DNA from: Planktothricoides raciborskii GIHE-MW2
GTDB taxonomy: Bacteria > Cyanobacteriota > Cyanobacteriia > Cyanobacteriales > Laspinemataceae
Assembly (NCBI RefSeq): GCF_040564635.1
Contig: NZ_CP159837.1
Coordinates: 6,621,001 to 6,685,000 of the forward strand
Direction: 5' to 3'
DNA length: 64,000 bases
Notes under the pieces: model-generated
Database searches by the model: none
What the model was told of the DNA's origin: nothing
Seen by the model: only the letters and a program-made list of their open reading frames with translations
Shown here: positions 1 through 6,792 of the stretch, piece after piece
Layout of the letters: each line of letters opens with the position of its first letter
Numbering within the stretch: position 1 is the stretch's first letter
Translations under genes and position numbers: made by a program

Positions 1-613
1 TTGTTTCTCCTTGAAACCAATCTCGCAAGCAATAACCTAAATCAATCAGCATTCCACTCCCAGTCCCACCAGATATGGAACCGACAACAAAAATGTTGAG
101 TTCATTTTTGACGATTATAACGTCATTATCAATCGTTAGCTGATCCTGTTTAGGTATTCTATTTTTAGCTTCTTGACATTTTTTTTGAATCTGTTCATGG
201 TTATAAAAAAAAGCAAAACGACCGCAGGCTCTAATCTGACCTGCGCCTTCTTGCGATACTAACTGTTCAGTAGTTAATTCAGGAGGAAGCCAGTCATGAT
301 ACCGCGAGTGGGTGGTGGCATTGTTTTTGATATCGTCAGCATTTTTATAACTGACACGAGCCCAGAATTTTTCATTCTCTTCCAGCGGAGGGCCAGCCAT
401 TTCTGGCTTTTTTACTTTATAGTTTTGATCGGTATCGATATGCAAAAAAGACACAACAGGCAATTTTTCTAAACTACCGTAGCATTCCACAATCAAGCGA
501 CGAACACGAGTCATCGCTTCTAAGCCTGTTCCACCGACACCAATAATTAAAGTTGGCACAATTGTATTTTCTTGAAGATTATTATTGTCTTGTCCTACAT
601 TTGCATTAACCAT
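1..613 (-). CDS. Tubulin-like (Tubulin_2-type) GTPase-fold protein, 3' part outside window
   Basis: About 204 N-terminal residues are visible; the gene runs off the left edge. After a short polar leader comes a Rossmann-like start (TLIIGVGGTGLEAMTRVRR, about residues 22-40) and, near residue 185, the glycine box SISGGTGSGMLIDLG. A GGTGSG box after an N-terminal GxGGTG loop is the hallmark of the tubulin/FtsZ nucleotide-binding fold, and this arrangement fits the bacterial Tubulin_2 family rather than FtsZ. The start ATG at 613 is preceded by AAGGAG. It lies 20 nt downstream of the VWA gene, so the two are probably co-transcribed. In other bacteria such proteins occur beside VWA genes in poorly understood membrane-linked systems. 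The function here is inferred from fold and context only. Confidence 0.72.
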   Translation of the reverse strand, partial: MVNANVGQDNNNLQENTIVPTLIIGVGGTGLEAMTRVRRLIVECYGSLEKLPVVSFLHIDTDQNYKVKKPEMAGPPLEENEKFWARVSYKNADDIKNNATTHSRYHDWLPPELTTEQLVSQEGAGQIRACGRFAFFYNHEQIQKKCQEAKNRIPKQDQLTIDNDVIIVKNELNIFVVGSISGGTGSGMLIDLGYCLRDWFQGET

Positions 614-633
614 GATTTACTCCTTTTTAACAA

Positions 634-1530
634 TTAACAAGATTGAAACGGATTAAATAATCCTGATGCGATCAGATAGATCGGAGTGGCTACTGTCCAA
701 AACATCGCATTGTAAACGGCAAGCTTACTGGCATAGTCAATCCTAATTCTGAGAGATTTATCTAAAAATCGTTCTAATGGTAACAAGATCATCCACATGA
801 ATGAAATGAACGCCAAACCATAAAACAAAGACACTAACGGACTGGCATTAAACCGATTAAACACTGTCTCTGAAAGCAAATCGATGACGCTACTGGAACT
901 GGCTTCTAAGGCAATACCACCCGTTTGGTTTGCCCACTGATTAATTTCGGCAGTCAGAGGTTGACCGACGATCAAAAAATTTAACCTGACGTTATGAGCT
1001 TGGACTTGCTCAATTATCTCTGGTTCGAGAGTAAATACACCATCGGTAATCACCAAGATTTCTGTACAGAGTGTCGGCTGGTTTTTCAGTGTATATAAAC
1101 CATTTTCTACAGCTAAATTAATGTTGGTTCCTCCACTAATACGGTTGGCCAGGGAAGGTTGAACAACTTGATTGATTGCTCTGGTAATTTCTTCAGGATC
1201 ACTAGAGAATCCACTGGTAATCGGAACAACGGAACTAGCAAACCCTGAAACGGATATCAGATTAGGTTGAGAGAGTCCAGCATTGCGAGTTGCATAGGCT
1301 TTGACTGCTTCAATTTCCTGAGCCATAATTGTTCCTGGCTTGTTAAAATTTGCTAGGGAATTGTCATAAGTGCTACCACTGAGATCGAGAGCTAAATGAA
1401 CGGCAACTAAGCGGGGAAACCAACCTAATTGACCAGCCAGGATCGCTAAGACTAGACAGATGGCTAGACAGGCGGCGGAAATTTGAAATATAGCATAACG
1501 CCAAACGGGTTGGTGCTCATGTAAAGGCAT
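634..1530 (-). CDS. Membrane-anchored VWA domain protein
   Basis: A 298-residue protein with an N-terminal transmembrane segment (about residues 13-35), a von Willebrand factor A domain (about 43-220) and two C-terminal hydrophobic segments (about 230-255 and 270-292). The metal-binding MIDAS site is intact: DLSGS at residues 49-53, a threonine in SGGTNIN near 136 and an aspartate in ITDGVF near 164. This fits a domain that binds a protein ligand through a divalent metal. AAGGAGG precedes the ATG at 1530. It sits 17 nt after the receptor gene upstream and 20 nt before the tubulin-like gene, forming one tight operon. The topology places the VWA domain between membrane anchors, but the side of the membrane cannot be read from the sequence. 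Confidence 0.8.
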   Translation of the reverse strand: MPLHEHQPVWRYAIFQISAACLAICLVLAILAGQLGWFPRLVAVHLALDLSGSTYDNSLANFNKPGTIMAQEIEAVKAYATRNAGLSQPNLISVSGFASSVVPITSGFSSDPEEITRAINQVVQPSLANRISGGTNINLAVENGLYTLKNQPTLCTEILVITDGVFTLEPEIIEQVQAHNVRLNFLIVGQPLTAEINQWANQTGGIALEASSSSVIDLLSETVFNRFNASPLVSLFYGLAFISFMWMILLPLERFLDKSLRIRIDYASKLAVYNAMFWTVATPIYLIASGLFNPFQSC

Positions 1531-1547
1531 CGGTTTAGGTGTCCTCC

Positions 1548-3149
1548 TTACTTAATAGGTTGAAAGGAAAATTGCGTGCCTTTGGGGGCATTTCTTCCTC
1601 CTTTCACTGCTTGGACTAGAATGGGATCACCTTGACGATCGCCTGTGGATTCAAACTGAAGTAAATTACCAGAAGTATCAGCATTGGATAAGCTAATATT
1701 TCTGATATTTTGTAAAACGCTAGAACGAGATGCTTGCTCGGATAAAGCGTTAATCATTGCTTGAGTTGCATCAAAACTCATGGCAGTGCGCCAATTAACC
1801 TGTCCTAACCATCGTCTTTCTGCGGCTTCGGCATATTTCCCTTCGGCAAACCAAGGAACGGCTAAAATTAATCCTTCCACTGCGTTGCTACCCGATGTTA
1901 AAGTGTTGGGATTGTATAGAGCATCTCCTCCTAATAATTTCATTTGGTTGTTGTTAGCAACAGCTAGGGCGATCGCCACTGAAATATAGGCAGTATTGGG
2001 AAAGATAACAATCGCCTCTGTTTGTCCTTGTAAGTTTTGAATTTCTCGCTGTGGTTCAAGTTGCTGATTACTTAAATCAATAGTTTTTACTACTCTTCCT
2101 CCGAATTGCTGAAATGCTTGGGAAAAAGCTATTTCTAGACTTTTGCTGTAGCTACTATTGGGATTATAAAATATAGCTACAGTTTCGATACCTAGACTAT
2201 ATCTAGCATAATCAGCCAGTTTTTGACCGTTGATCGCATCAGAGGGTAAGGTTCTGAAAAAATTGTCTCCCGACAAAGCGGTACTGGTACTTGTTGGCGA
2301 AATCATGGGTACGCCAGCTTTTTTATACTCAGCTAAACCGGCTTGACTGGCGTCACTGGAGTTGTGTCCAATTACACCTAACAAATTGGGATCGCTTGCT
2401 AATCTTTTGGCCACTTCTGTGGCTCGTTGCGGATCGTTACTATCATTAGCTATTATTACTTCTAATAATCTCCCATTTAACCCACCCACTTGATTAAACC
2501 TGGTTTGAGCGTCGGCAACTCCTCTTAACATTTCTTCGGCGGAACTAGCGGCAGTGTCGATAGGAACAACAGCCCCAATTAGGAAAGGAGAACCAGCTAA
2601 ACGTGCTTTAGCATTGTTCAGATAAATTTGATGTTCAGGAGAGTTGCGATCGCCACTTACAGCCTTCTCAAAATCTTGTACTGCTTGACTATACTGTCCG
2701 TTTCTAAAGGCTTCAATGCCCCGTTCGCTATCGGGATTTGCTCTGCCAACAAATAAGCGATTTTCTCCACTACTATAGCGCTCTATAGTTGATGTAACAG
2801 TTGGGGTAGAAGTTGGGGTAGAAGTTGGGGTAGAAGTTGGGGTAGAAGTTGATTTAACTGCAACTGCTACACAGGAAAATCCCTGTTTTTGTTGACCTGT
2901 CGGACAAGGCTTAAATAGACCAGAAATTCCATATCCTACCCCACCCAATAAAGCTAAAATTACGGCAGCAGCCCCAACTTTAGACCAAGGAATTGGTGGG
3001 TTATTTGAACCACCGCCTCCCGAATAGTTTCGGGGACGCCCGCAGATCATACATCTCTCCGTTCCTGCGGGATTTTCAATCAATTCATGCTTGTTATATT
3101 TGGGTGGGGCGCCTTCACATTCCCAAGGGGTATTTGGATCGTCAGCCAT
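1548..3149 (-). CDS. Zinc-ribbon / TM / TPR / LivJ-like periplasmic-binding fusion receptor
   Basis: The preferred start is the ATG at 3149 (MADDPNTPWE), because AAGGAG lies 7 nt before it; an in-frame start 33 nt upstream has no such site. The order is: a short N-terminal metal-ribbon-like stretch with CMICGRPRN, a transmembrane helix (about residues 57-80), a Ser/Thr/Pro linker made of STPT repeats, a short TPR-like pair of helices (about 140-185), and a type-I periplasmic-binding domain of the Leu/Ile/Val (Peripla_BP_6) class starting PFLIGAVVPID. Free-standing binding proteins of this class feed ABC transporters, but no permease or ATPase gene is nearby. Together with its membrane anchor and cytoplasmic ribbon this suggests a sensor rather than a transporter part. 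That role is inference. It is the first gene of the VWA/tubulin-like operon. Confidence 0.75.
   Translation of the reverse strand: MADDPNTPWECEGAPPKYNKHELIENPAGTERCMICGRPRNYSGGGGSNNPPIPWSKVGAAAVILALLGGVGYGISGLFKPCPTGQQKQGFSCVAVAVKSTSTPTSTPTSTPTSTPTVTSTIERYSSGENRLFVGRANPDSERGIEAFRNGQYSQAVQDFEKAVSGDRNSPEHQIYLNNAKARLAGSPFLIGAVVPIDTAASSAEEMLRGVADAQTRFNQVGGLNGRLLEVIIANDSNDPQRATEVAKRLASDPNLLGVIGHNSSDASQAGLAEYKKAGVPMISPTSTSTALSGDNFFRTLPSDAINGQKLADYARYSLGIETVAIFYNPNSSYSKSLEIAFSQAFQQFGGRVVKTIDLSNQQLEPQREIQNLQGQTEAIVIFPNTAYISVAIALAVANNNQMKLLGGDALYNPNTLTSGSNAVEGLILAVPWFAEGKYAEAAERRWLGQVNWRTAMSFDATQAMINALSEQASRSSVLQNIRNISLSNADTSGNLLQFESTGDRQGDPILVQAVKGGRNAPKGTQFSFQPIK
2800..2847 (+). repeat. Four tandem 12-bp units coding the STPT linker
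   Basis: Four exact copies of GTTGGGGTAGAA encode the repeated S-T-P-T linker of the receptor protein on the minus strand. Exact DNA identity suggests the linker length changes by slippage. Confidence 0.9.
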
Positions 3150-3743
3150 TGCCATTCTCCTTGTCTTAATAAAATTTACCAAGTAAATAAGTTGTGTAAA
3201 TTCAGCTAATTATAAGGCGCTTTATATATGATTTAATGGCATAAAAAATAATTTGATATATTATGTAATTAATCAACAGTCTAATATCAATTTTTTATTC
3301 CATCGATCACGACCTTGAATAAGAATTTCTATTTTGGCGAGATAAGTAAGCTTTCCAGCGAGGTTTTTCTCCTTTTACATAAGTGATATTTTATTAACTA
3401 TATGAGTAATCTCATGGTTTCAAAGTTTTTTCATGGCCGAAAAAACGTAATACTCGACTTCACACAGTTAGACTCGTTGCATGGTTTTTTGTGTTACAAT
3501 AAAACAGCTTGGTAATTTTTTTATTTGGGAAAGCCGATTTAATTGCGTATCTGCAATCATTTATATGCTGAAGGCGATCGTACTTATCTTGCGGGGTTTC
3601 AGACATCAACATAAAACTGTCAGACCCAAAGAGTGAAGTAACAAATATCCTTTGCCTATGGTAAAGCGATCGCCCCATCAAAGAAAAGCGGAAAAAGACG
3701 GATCTTTTTTTAAGTTTTATTACCTGAAATTTTGCCACTTCAA

Positions 3744-3812
3744 AAAAGACGGGAAAAGACGGAAAAAAGACGGAAAAAAGACGGATATAAACCAAAAGAC
3801 GGAAAAAGACGG
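3744..3812 (+). promoter_or_regulatory. Phased AAAAGACGG iterons before the HTH gene
   Basis: Six exact AAAAGACGG copies start at 3744, 3754, 3765, 3776, 3794 and 3804, that is at steps of 10, 11, 11, 18 and 10 bp. A further copy lies at 3693. All are on the same strand and end directly before a TATAAT box. Spacing close to one helical turn puts the copies on one face of the DNA, as expected for a cooperative regulator site. The reading frame stays open through them, but the encoded Lys/Asp-rich stretch looks like a by-product. Confidence 0.6.
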
Positions 3813-3813
3813 G

Positions 3814-3819
3814 TATAAT
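3814..3819 (+). promoter_or_regulatory. Candidate -10 box TATAAT of the HTH gene
   Basis: A perfect TATAAT lies 27 nt before the ATG at 3847. No good TTGACA lies 17 nt upstream; that place is occupied by the AAAAGACGG copies, which would fit an activator-dependent promoter. Confidence 0.45.
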
Positions 3820-3846
3820 AATCACTGTTCTGTTAACTCTCAGATC

Positions 3847-4359
3847 ATGGACATTGCCGCAGTCTTGGAATTTCTCGATGAGGTGGTACATCGCAATACG
3901 GGCAAACGTTTAAATAAGTTGCAGCGGGGAATTATTGAAGGAACCCTAAAGCAACAAAAGTATGCTGATATTGCAGATAATTACGATCTCAGCCCAGGTC
4001 ATGTTAAGGATATGGGTTATGAACTATTGCAACTTTTATCGAATATTTTTGGCGAAAAAGTCACTAAAAATAATCTTGAATCTATCCTGGAACGGCAAGG
4101 AAATATAAATCTGTCTTTTGGAAATGAAAGTATTAATACTAACAATAGCAACATTATTGGTTCGATAAATATTTGCCCTAAACATCCTTCGGATATTGTT
4201 GATAATAATCCGCCTGTAAAAGCTGAGAAATCCCGTAGCAAAAATAAAGGTCATAGTCCAGCGATCGCCAAATTAAAGAAATTTGGCTTAACCGATGAAC
4301 AAATAGCCGAAGCCTTGGGGCTACCATTGTCCGAAGTTAAACAAATTGATTCAATGTAG
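3847..4359 (+). CDS. Helix-turn-helix protein with VMAP-associated-type N-terminal domain
   Basis: The frame is open from 3652, but the first 65 codons read through AAAAGACGG iterons and a TATAAT box, so the ATG at 3847 (MDIAAVLEFLDEVV) is the likely start, giving 170 residues. Residues 1-80 (ending NIFGEKVTKNNLESILE) match the pattern of the HTH domain found at the N-terminus of many cyanobacterial vWA-MoxR-associated (VMAP) and STAND effector proteins: a helical start, then Y-A-D-I-A and a recognition helix. Here no effector follows. A polar Asn-rich linker leads instead to a second short HTH-like segment at the C-terminus (about 135-168, LTDEQIAEALGLPLSEVKQ). It may be a stand-alone regulator acting on the iterons before it. 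Family recognition is moderate; the role is inference. Confidence 0.6.
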   Translation: MDIAAVLEFLDEVVHRNTGKRLNKLQRGIIEGTLKQQKYADIADNYDLSPGHVKDMGYELLQLLSNIFGEKVTKNNLESILERQGNINLSFGNESINTNNSNIIGSINICPKHPSDIVDNNPPVKAEKSRSKNKGHSPAIAKLKKFGLTDEQIAEALGLPLSEVKQIDSM

Positions 4360-4428
4360 GGGCTTTCGCATTGGCGGATAAATCTCTCGGTTAAACCGAA
4401 AAATTATCGCCGCCAATGCGAAAGCCCC
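4359..4428. terminator. Long inverted repeat just after the HTH gene
   Basis: Arms 4359-4377 and 4410-4428 are perfect 19-bp reverse complements (GGGGCTTTCGCATTGGCGG), with a smaller CGGTT/AACCG stem inside the loop. The left arm begins on the last base of the stop codon. It may end transcription, though no T-run follows; it could equally be a mobile palindrome. Confidence 0.55.
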
Positions 4429-4536
4429 CAATTTTAATCCCATAATAAACTATTGATATGGTGCGTTACGGCGGCAGCGAAAATTAACATTTTTACCCGG
4501 AAATAATTGCCGCCTAACACACCCTAACTAGGCATT

Positions 4537-4603
4537 AGAAACCCGGTTTCTTTGGTTTCATTTGGTGGATTTAATTTTTCGAGGCACTAGAAACCGGGTT
4601 TCT
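4537..4603. repeat. AGAAACCSGGTTTCT palindromic repeats, two copies
   Basis: Near-identical palindromes AGAAACCCGGTTTCT (4537-4551) and AGAAACCGGGTTTCT (4589-4603). The same family recurs at 9496-9510 and many times at 58029-58582 and 59180-59325, so it is a dispersed family in this genome. The rest of 4378-4815 holds no gene that I can support. Confidence 0.75.
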
Positions 4604-4815
4604 TTGTCCGGGGTCGAGAGTTGTTTTTTTTACTATTTCCTATTCATATAGCGACCCTGAATCATTTTGGCAATGAATTCGACGTCCGCTCATAATAGAC
4701 AACATCGCTTTGATAAGGTGTCGATCCCCCCAACCACCCTTAAAACCGCCTGCTCCGCACCGCAGCATAGCTGCGAACGGCTTTTAAGAATTCTGCAAGA
4801 AGTCTATTTTAATCA

Positions 4816-5232
4816 TCACAATAGAGATTCACAAAATCGTAAAGATTCATTATGGATATTCCGGCAAAATTCTCTAAAACCAATAAATAAATCGCGATCG
4901 CCTGTAATCACAACTTCAACTTGAGCGGATAAAGCAGCCGCTAGAATATGATTATCCTTAACATCTCTTAACTCAGGGACATCAATGGAAATATTAGGGC
5001 AAAAATTGATAATTTCTGTTGCAGCATCCAATATATCTTCCACTGTTAAACCGAGAGATTGAATTTTTGAGTCAAATTTAGTCCGTCTTAAAGTGGCTTC
5101 TAATTCTTTAAATAAAGCCTCAGAAGCAAAAATTATAATTTGATGATTTTGAGCCAGTTGGATAATTTTACGGGGAACCCCTCCCCAGAGTAACCCTGAT
5201 ATCCAAACATTAACATCGACAACCACTTTCAT
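4816..5232 (-). CDS. PIN-domain toxin, putative toxin-antitoxin family
   Basis: A 138-residue PIN domain, the normal length for the 'putative toxin-antitoxin system toxin component, PIN family' group. It starts MKVVVDVNVWISGLL, with the first catalytic Asp at residue 6. A Glu sits in ALFKELEATL near 44, and the later acidic residues lie in DVKDNHILAAAL (about 91-102) and TGDRDL (about 110-115). These four acidic positions build the Mg-dependent RNase site, so the toxin looks intact. Its ATG overlaps the TGA of the antitoxin reading frame upstream (ATGA), the usual coupled arrangement. Because that antitoxin is frameshifted, the toxin may be translated poorly or be unneutralised. Confidence 0.85.
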   Translation of the reverse strand: MKVVVDVNVWISGLLWGGVPRKIIQLAQNHQIIIFASEALFKELEATLRRTKFDSKIQSLGLTVEDILDAATEIINFCPNISIDVPELRDVKDNHILAAALSAQVEVVITGDRDLFIGFREFCRNIHNESLRFCESLL

Positions 5233-5494
5233 GGATTACCCCATAATTCTTGTCTAACTTCTTTAACGACTTGACTAATTTCTGCTAAACTAGGTTGTTC
5301 TGGGTCGAGACCTGCTTCATCCACTCGTTGCCATAATTCATCTAAGGTTAATTTTTTTTAGTTTTGGTCAATTTGATTTCATTTTCGGTCAGAGAAATTT
5401 CATATTCGGTCAAAGGTTGAAGTTGTTTTAATATTTCTGAAGGAATCTCTAGTTTTCCTTCTGGAGTAACTATGGCAGTTAATTGTATAGTCAT
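5229..5494 (-). pseudogene. Antitoxin of the PIN toxin, frameshifted at an A8 run
   Basis: Starting from ATG at 5494 (MTIQLTAIVTPEGKLEIPSE) the frame reads an AbrB/MazE-like beta-strand start and then stops at 5348-5350, right after a run of eight A (T on the plus strand, 5352-5359). Adding one A restores a frame that continues LTLDELWQRVDEAGLDPE and ends in a TGA overlapping the toxin ATG, for a total near 89 residues. The gene is therefore either broken by a one-base deletion, expressed by slippage on the A-run, or the result of a base-calling error in the homopolymer. Confidence 0.75.
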
Positions 5495-5579
5495 TGTTTT
5501 CTCCTGCTTTAACTTTACCTATTTCTTATTGTACCCCATCGATCGCATAATTAGTAGTATTGTAGGTTGGGCAAAAGTA

Positions 5580-5658
5580 AACCACAGAGACACAGAGGTT
5601 CACAGAGGGGATTGTATAAATTTTGAAATCCTCTGTGTTTCTCTGTGTCTCTGTGGTT
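5580..5658. repeat. Long inverted repeat with arms AACCACAGAGACACAGAG
   Basis: Arms 5580-5597 and 5641-5658 are perfect 18-bp reverse complements, with a further imperfect pair (CACAGAGG/CCTCTGTG) inside. It lies between the antitoxin start and the 3' end of the SDR gene. It may end transcription from either side or be a dispersed palindrome; no clear T-run is present. Confidence 0.6.
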
Positions 5659-5711
5659 TAAACCCCTAATTTCTTGCCAAATTTAACCCAGAAATCCGGT
5701 TGCTTTGGTTG

Positions 5712-6527
5712 CTATTTTTGTCTAGTTTGTGATACAATGCGATCAAAGTACCAGTTAATCCCAGGGCCGAGAATACTATGCAGTCGATTCAGTAAGGAAA
5801 TTTCTAACCCAGGGGCGATCGCAAATACTTTTTTCTCAATTCCTTGGACGATTTCTTGGGCAACTCCTGCCGCTGTCCACATATCTGCGGTGGCAGTAAT
5901 TCGTTTAGTTTCTTCCGGCTTAGTTTTATTTTCGGCAACCAATTGGGGGGTGTCCGTATCGGGGGGATAAACAATCGAAACATTAACCCCATAAACCTTC
6001 ATTTCCCCACGCAAAGATTCGGCTAATCCCCGTAAGGCAAATTTAGTCGGGGAATAGGTGGTATAACCATAAATACCAATTAATCCCGCCCCAGAGGAAA
6101 CTAACACAATATGCCCTTTTTTCCGTTCCAACATTTGCGGGACAACGGCCCGAATTGCGTAAAGGGTGCCAAAATAATTAATGGCCATTGTTTGTTCAAA
6201 TATTTCGATCGCCTGGTCTTGAAAATATCCGGGCTGGGCAATTCCCGCAGAAGTAATTAAATAATCAACCGGGCCATTTTGCGCGATCGCTTTTTGAATA
6301 GCTGCTTCTATGTCTTCGCGGTGAGAAACATCAGCGGCAATAGTAACAACTTGCTGATTACTATTAACGCTGGCGGCTTCAATTTCCGTTTTAGCTTCAG
6401 CCAAAATGCTTTCTGTCCGGGCAATAATGGAAATATTTGCTCCTTTGCTGGCTAAAAGTTTAGCGGTGGCTTTACCAATGCCACTAGAACCACCTGTAAT
6501 AATAGCGTGTGAATTATTAAAATTCAT
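5712..6527 (-). CDS. SDR close to 3-ketodihydrosphingosine reductase (KDSR type)
   Basis: A 271-residue short-chain dehydrogenase. The NADP(H) loop is TGGSSGIG (about residues 11-18), the active-site segment is YSPTKFALRGLAESL (Tyr and Lys near 158 and 162), and the serine lies in LVSSGAG before it. The segment YPPDTDTP followed by AENKTKPEET is very close to the matching segment of eukaryotic KDSR/Tsc10, which reduces 3-ketosphinganine to sphinganine, and is uncommon among general SDRs. A hydrophobic C-terminal part (about 230-260) fits membrane association. It is the last gene of a minus-strand group with an ACP-SPT fusion, an acyl-CoA dehydrogenase and an acyl-AMP ligase, which supports a sphingoid-base-like route. 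The substrate is inferred. A 265-bp low-complexity repeat separates it from the ACP-SPT gene. Confidence 0.82.
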   Translation of the reverse strand: MNFNNSHAIITGGSSGIGKATAKLLASKGANISIIARTESILAEAKTEIEAASVNSNQQVVTIAADVSHREDIEAAIQKAIAQNGPVDYLITSAGIAQPGYFQDQAIEIFEQTMAINYFGTLYAIRAVVPQMLERKKGHIVLVSSGAGLIGIYGYTTYSPTKFALRGLAESLRGEMKVYGVNVSIVYPPDTDTPQLVAENKTKPEETKRITATADMWTAAGVAQEIVQGIEKKVFAIAPGLEISLLNRLHSILGPGINWYFDRIVSQTRQK

Positions 6528-6786
6528 TTGTTATTGGTTGTTGGTTGTTGGTTGTTGGTTGGGGCCGCCATCGGCCGCCATCGGCCGCCATCGGCCGCCA
6601 TCGGCCGCCATCGGCCGCCATCGGTGCAGGGGTGCAGGGGAGCAGGGGAGCAGAGGAGCAGAGGAGCAGAGGAGCAGAGGAGCAGAAGAGAAAAATATTC
6701 CCCCTCTTCCCCCTCTTCCCCCCCTGCCCCCTCTTCCCCCTCTTCCCCTACACCCTACACCCTACACCCTACACCCTACACCCTCT
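6528..6786. repeat. Composite low-complexity repeat block 1
   Basis: In order: (TTGTTGG)n, six GGCCGCCATC decamers in tandem, AGCAGAGG units, CCCCTCTTCC units and (CCCTACA)n. It lies inside the putative operon between the ACP-SPT stop and the SDR start. The same modules occur in the blocks at 14653-14930, 43601-43930 and 50940-51540. Apparent reading frames through it are compositional artefacts. Confidence 0.9.
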
Positions 6787-6792
6787 TAAAAT

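Noticed and set aside
3460-3891. A 143-codon minus-strand frame over the iteron region
   Set aside because: It runs antisense to the HTH gene and its iterons, has no ribosome site and reads Phe/Arg-rich low-complexity sequence. Only the last ~50 codons look protein-like, which is not enough for a call.
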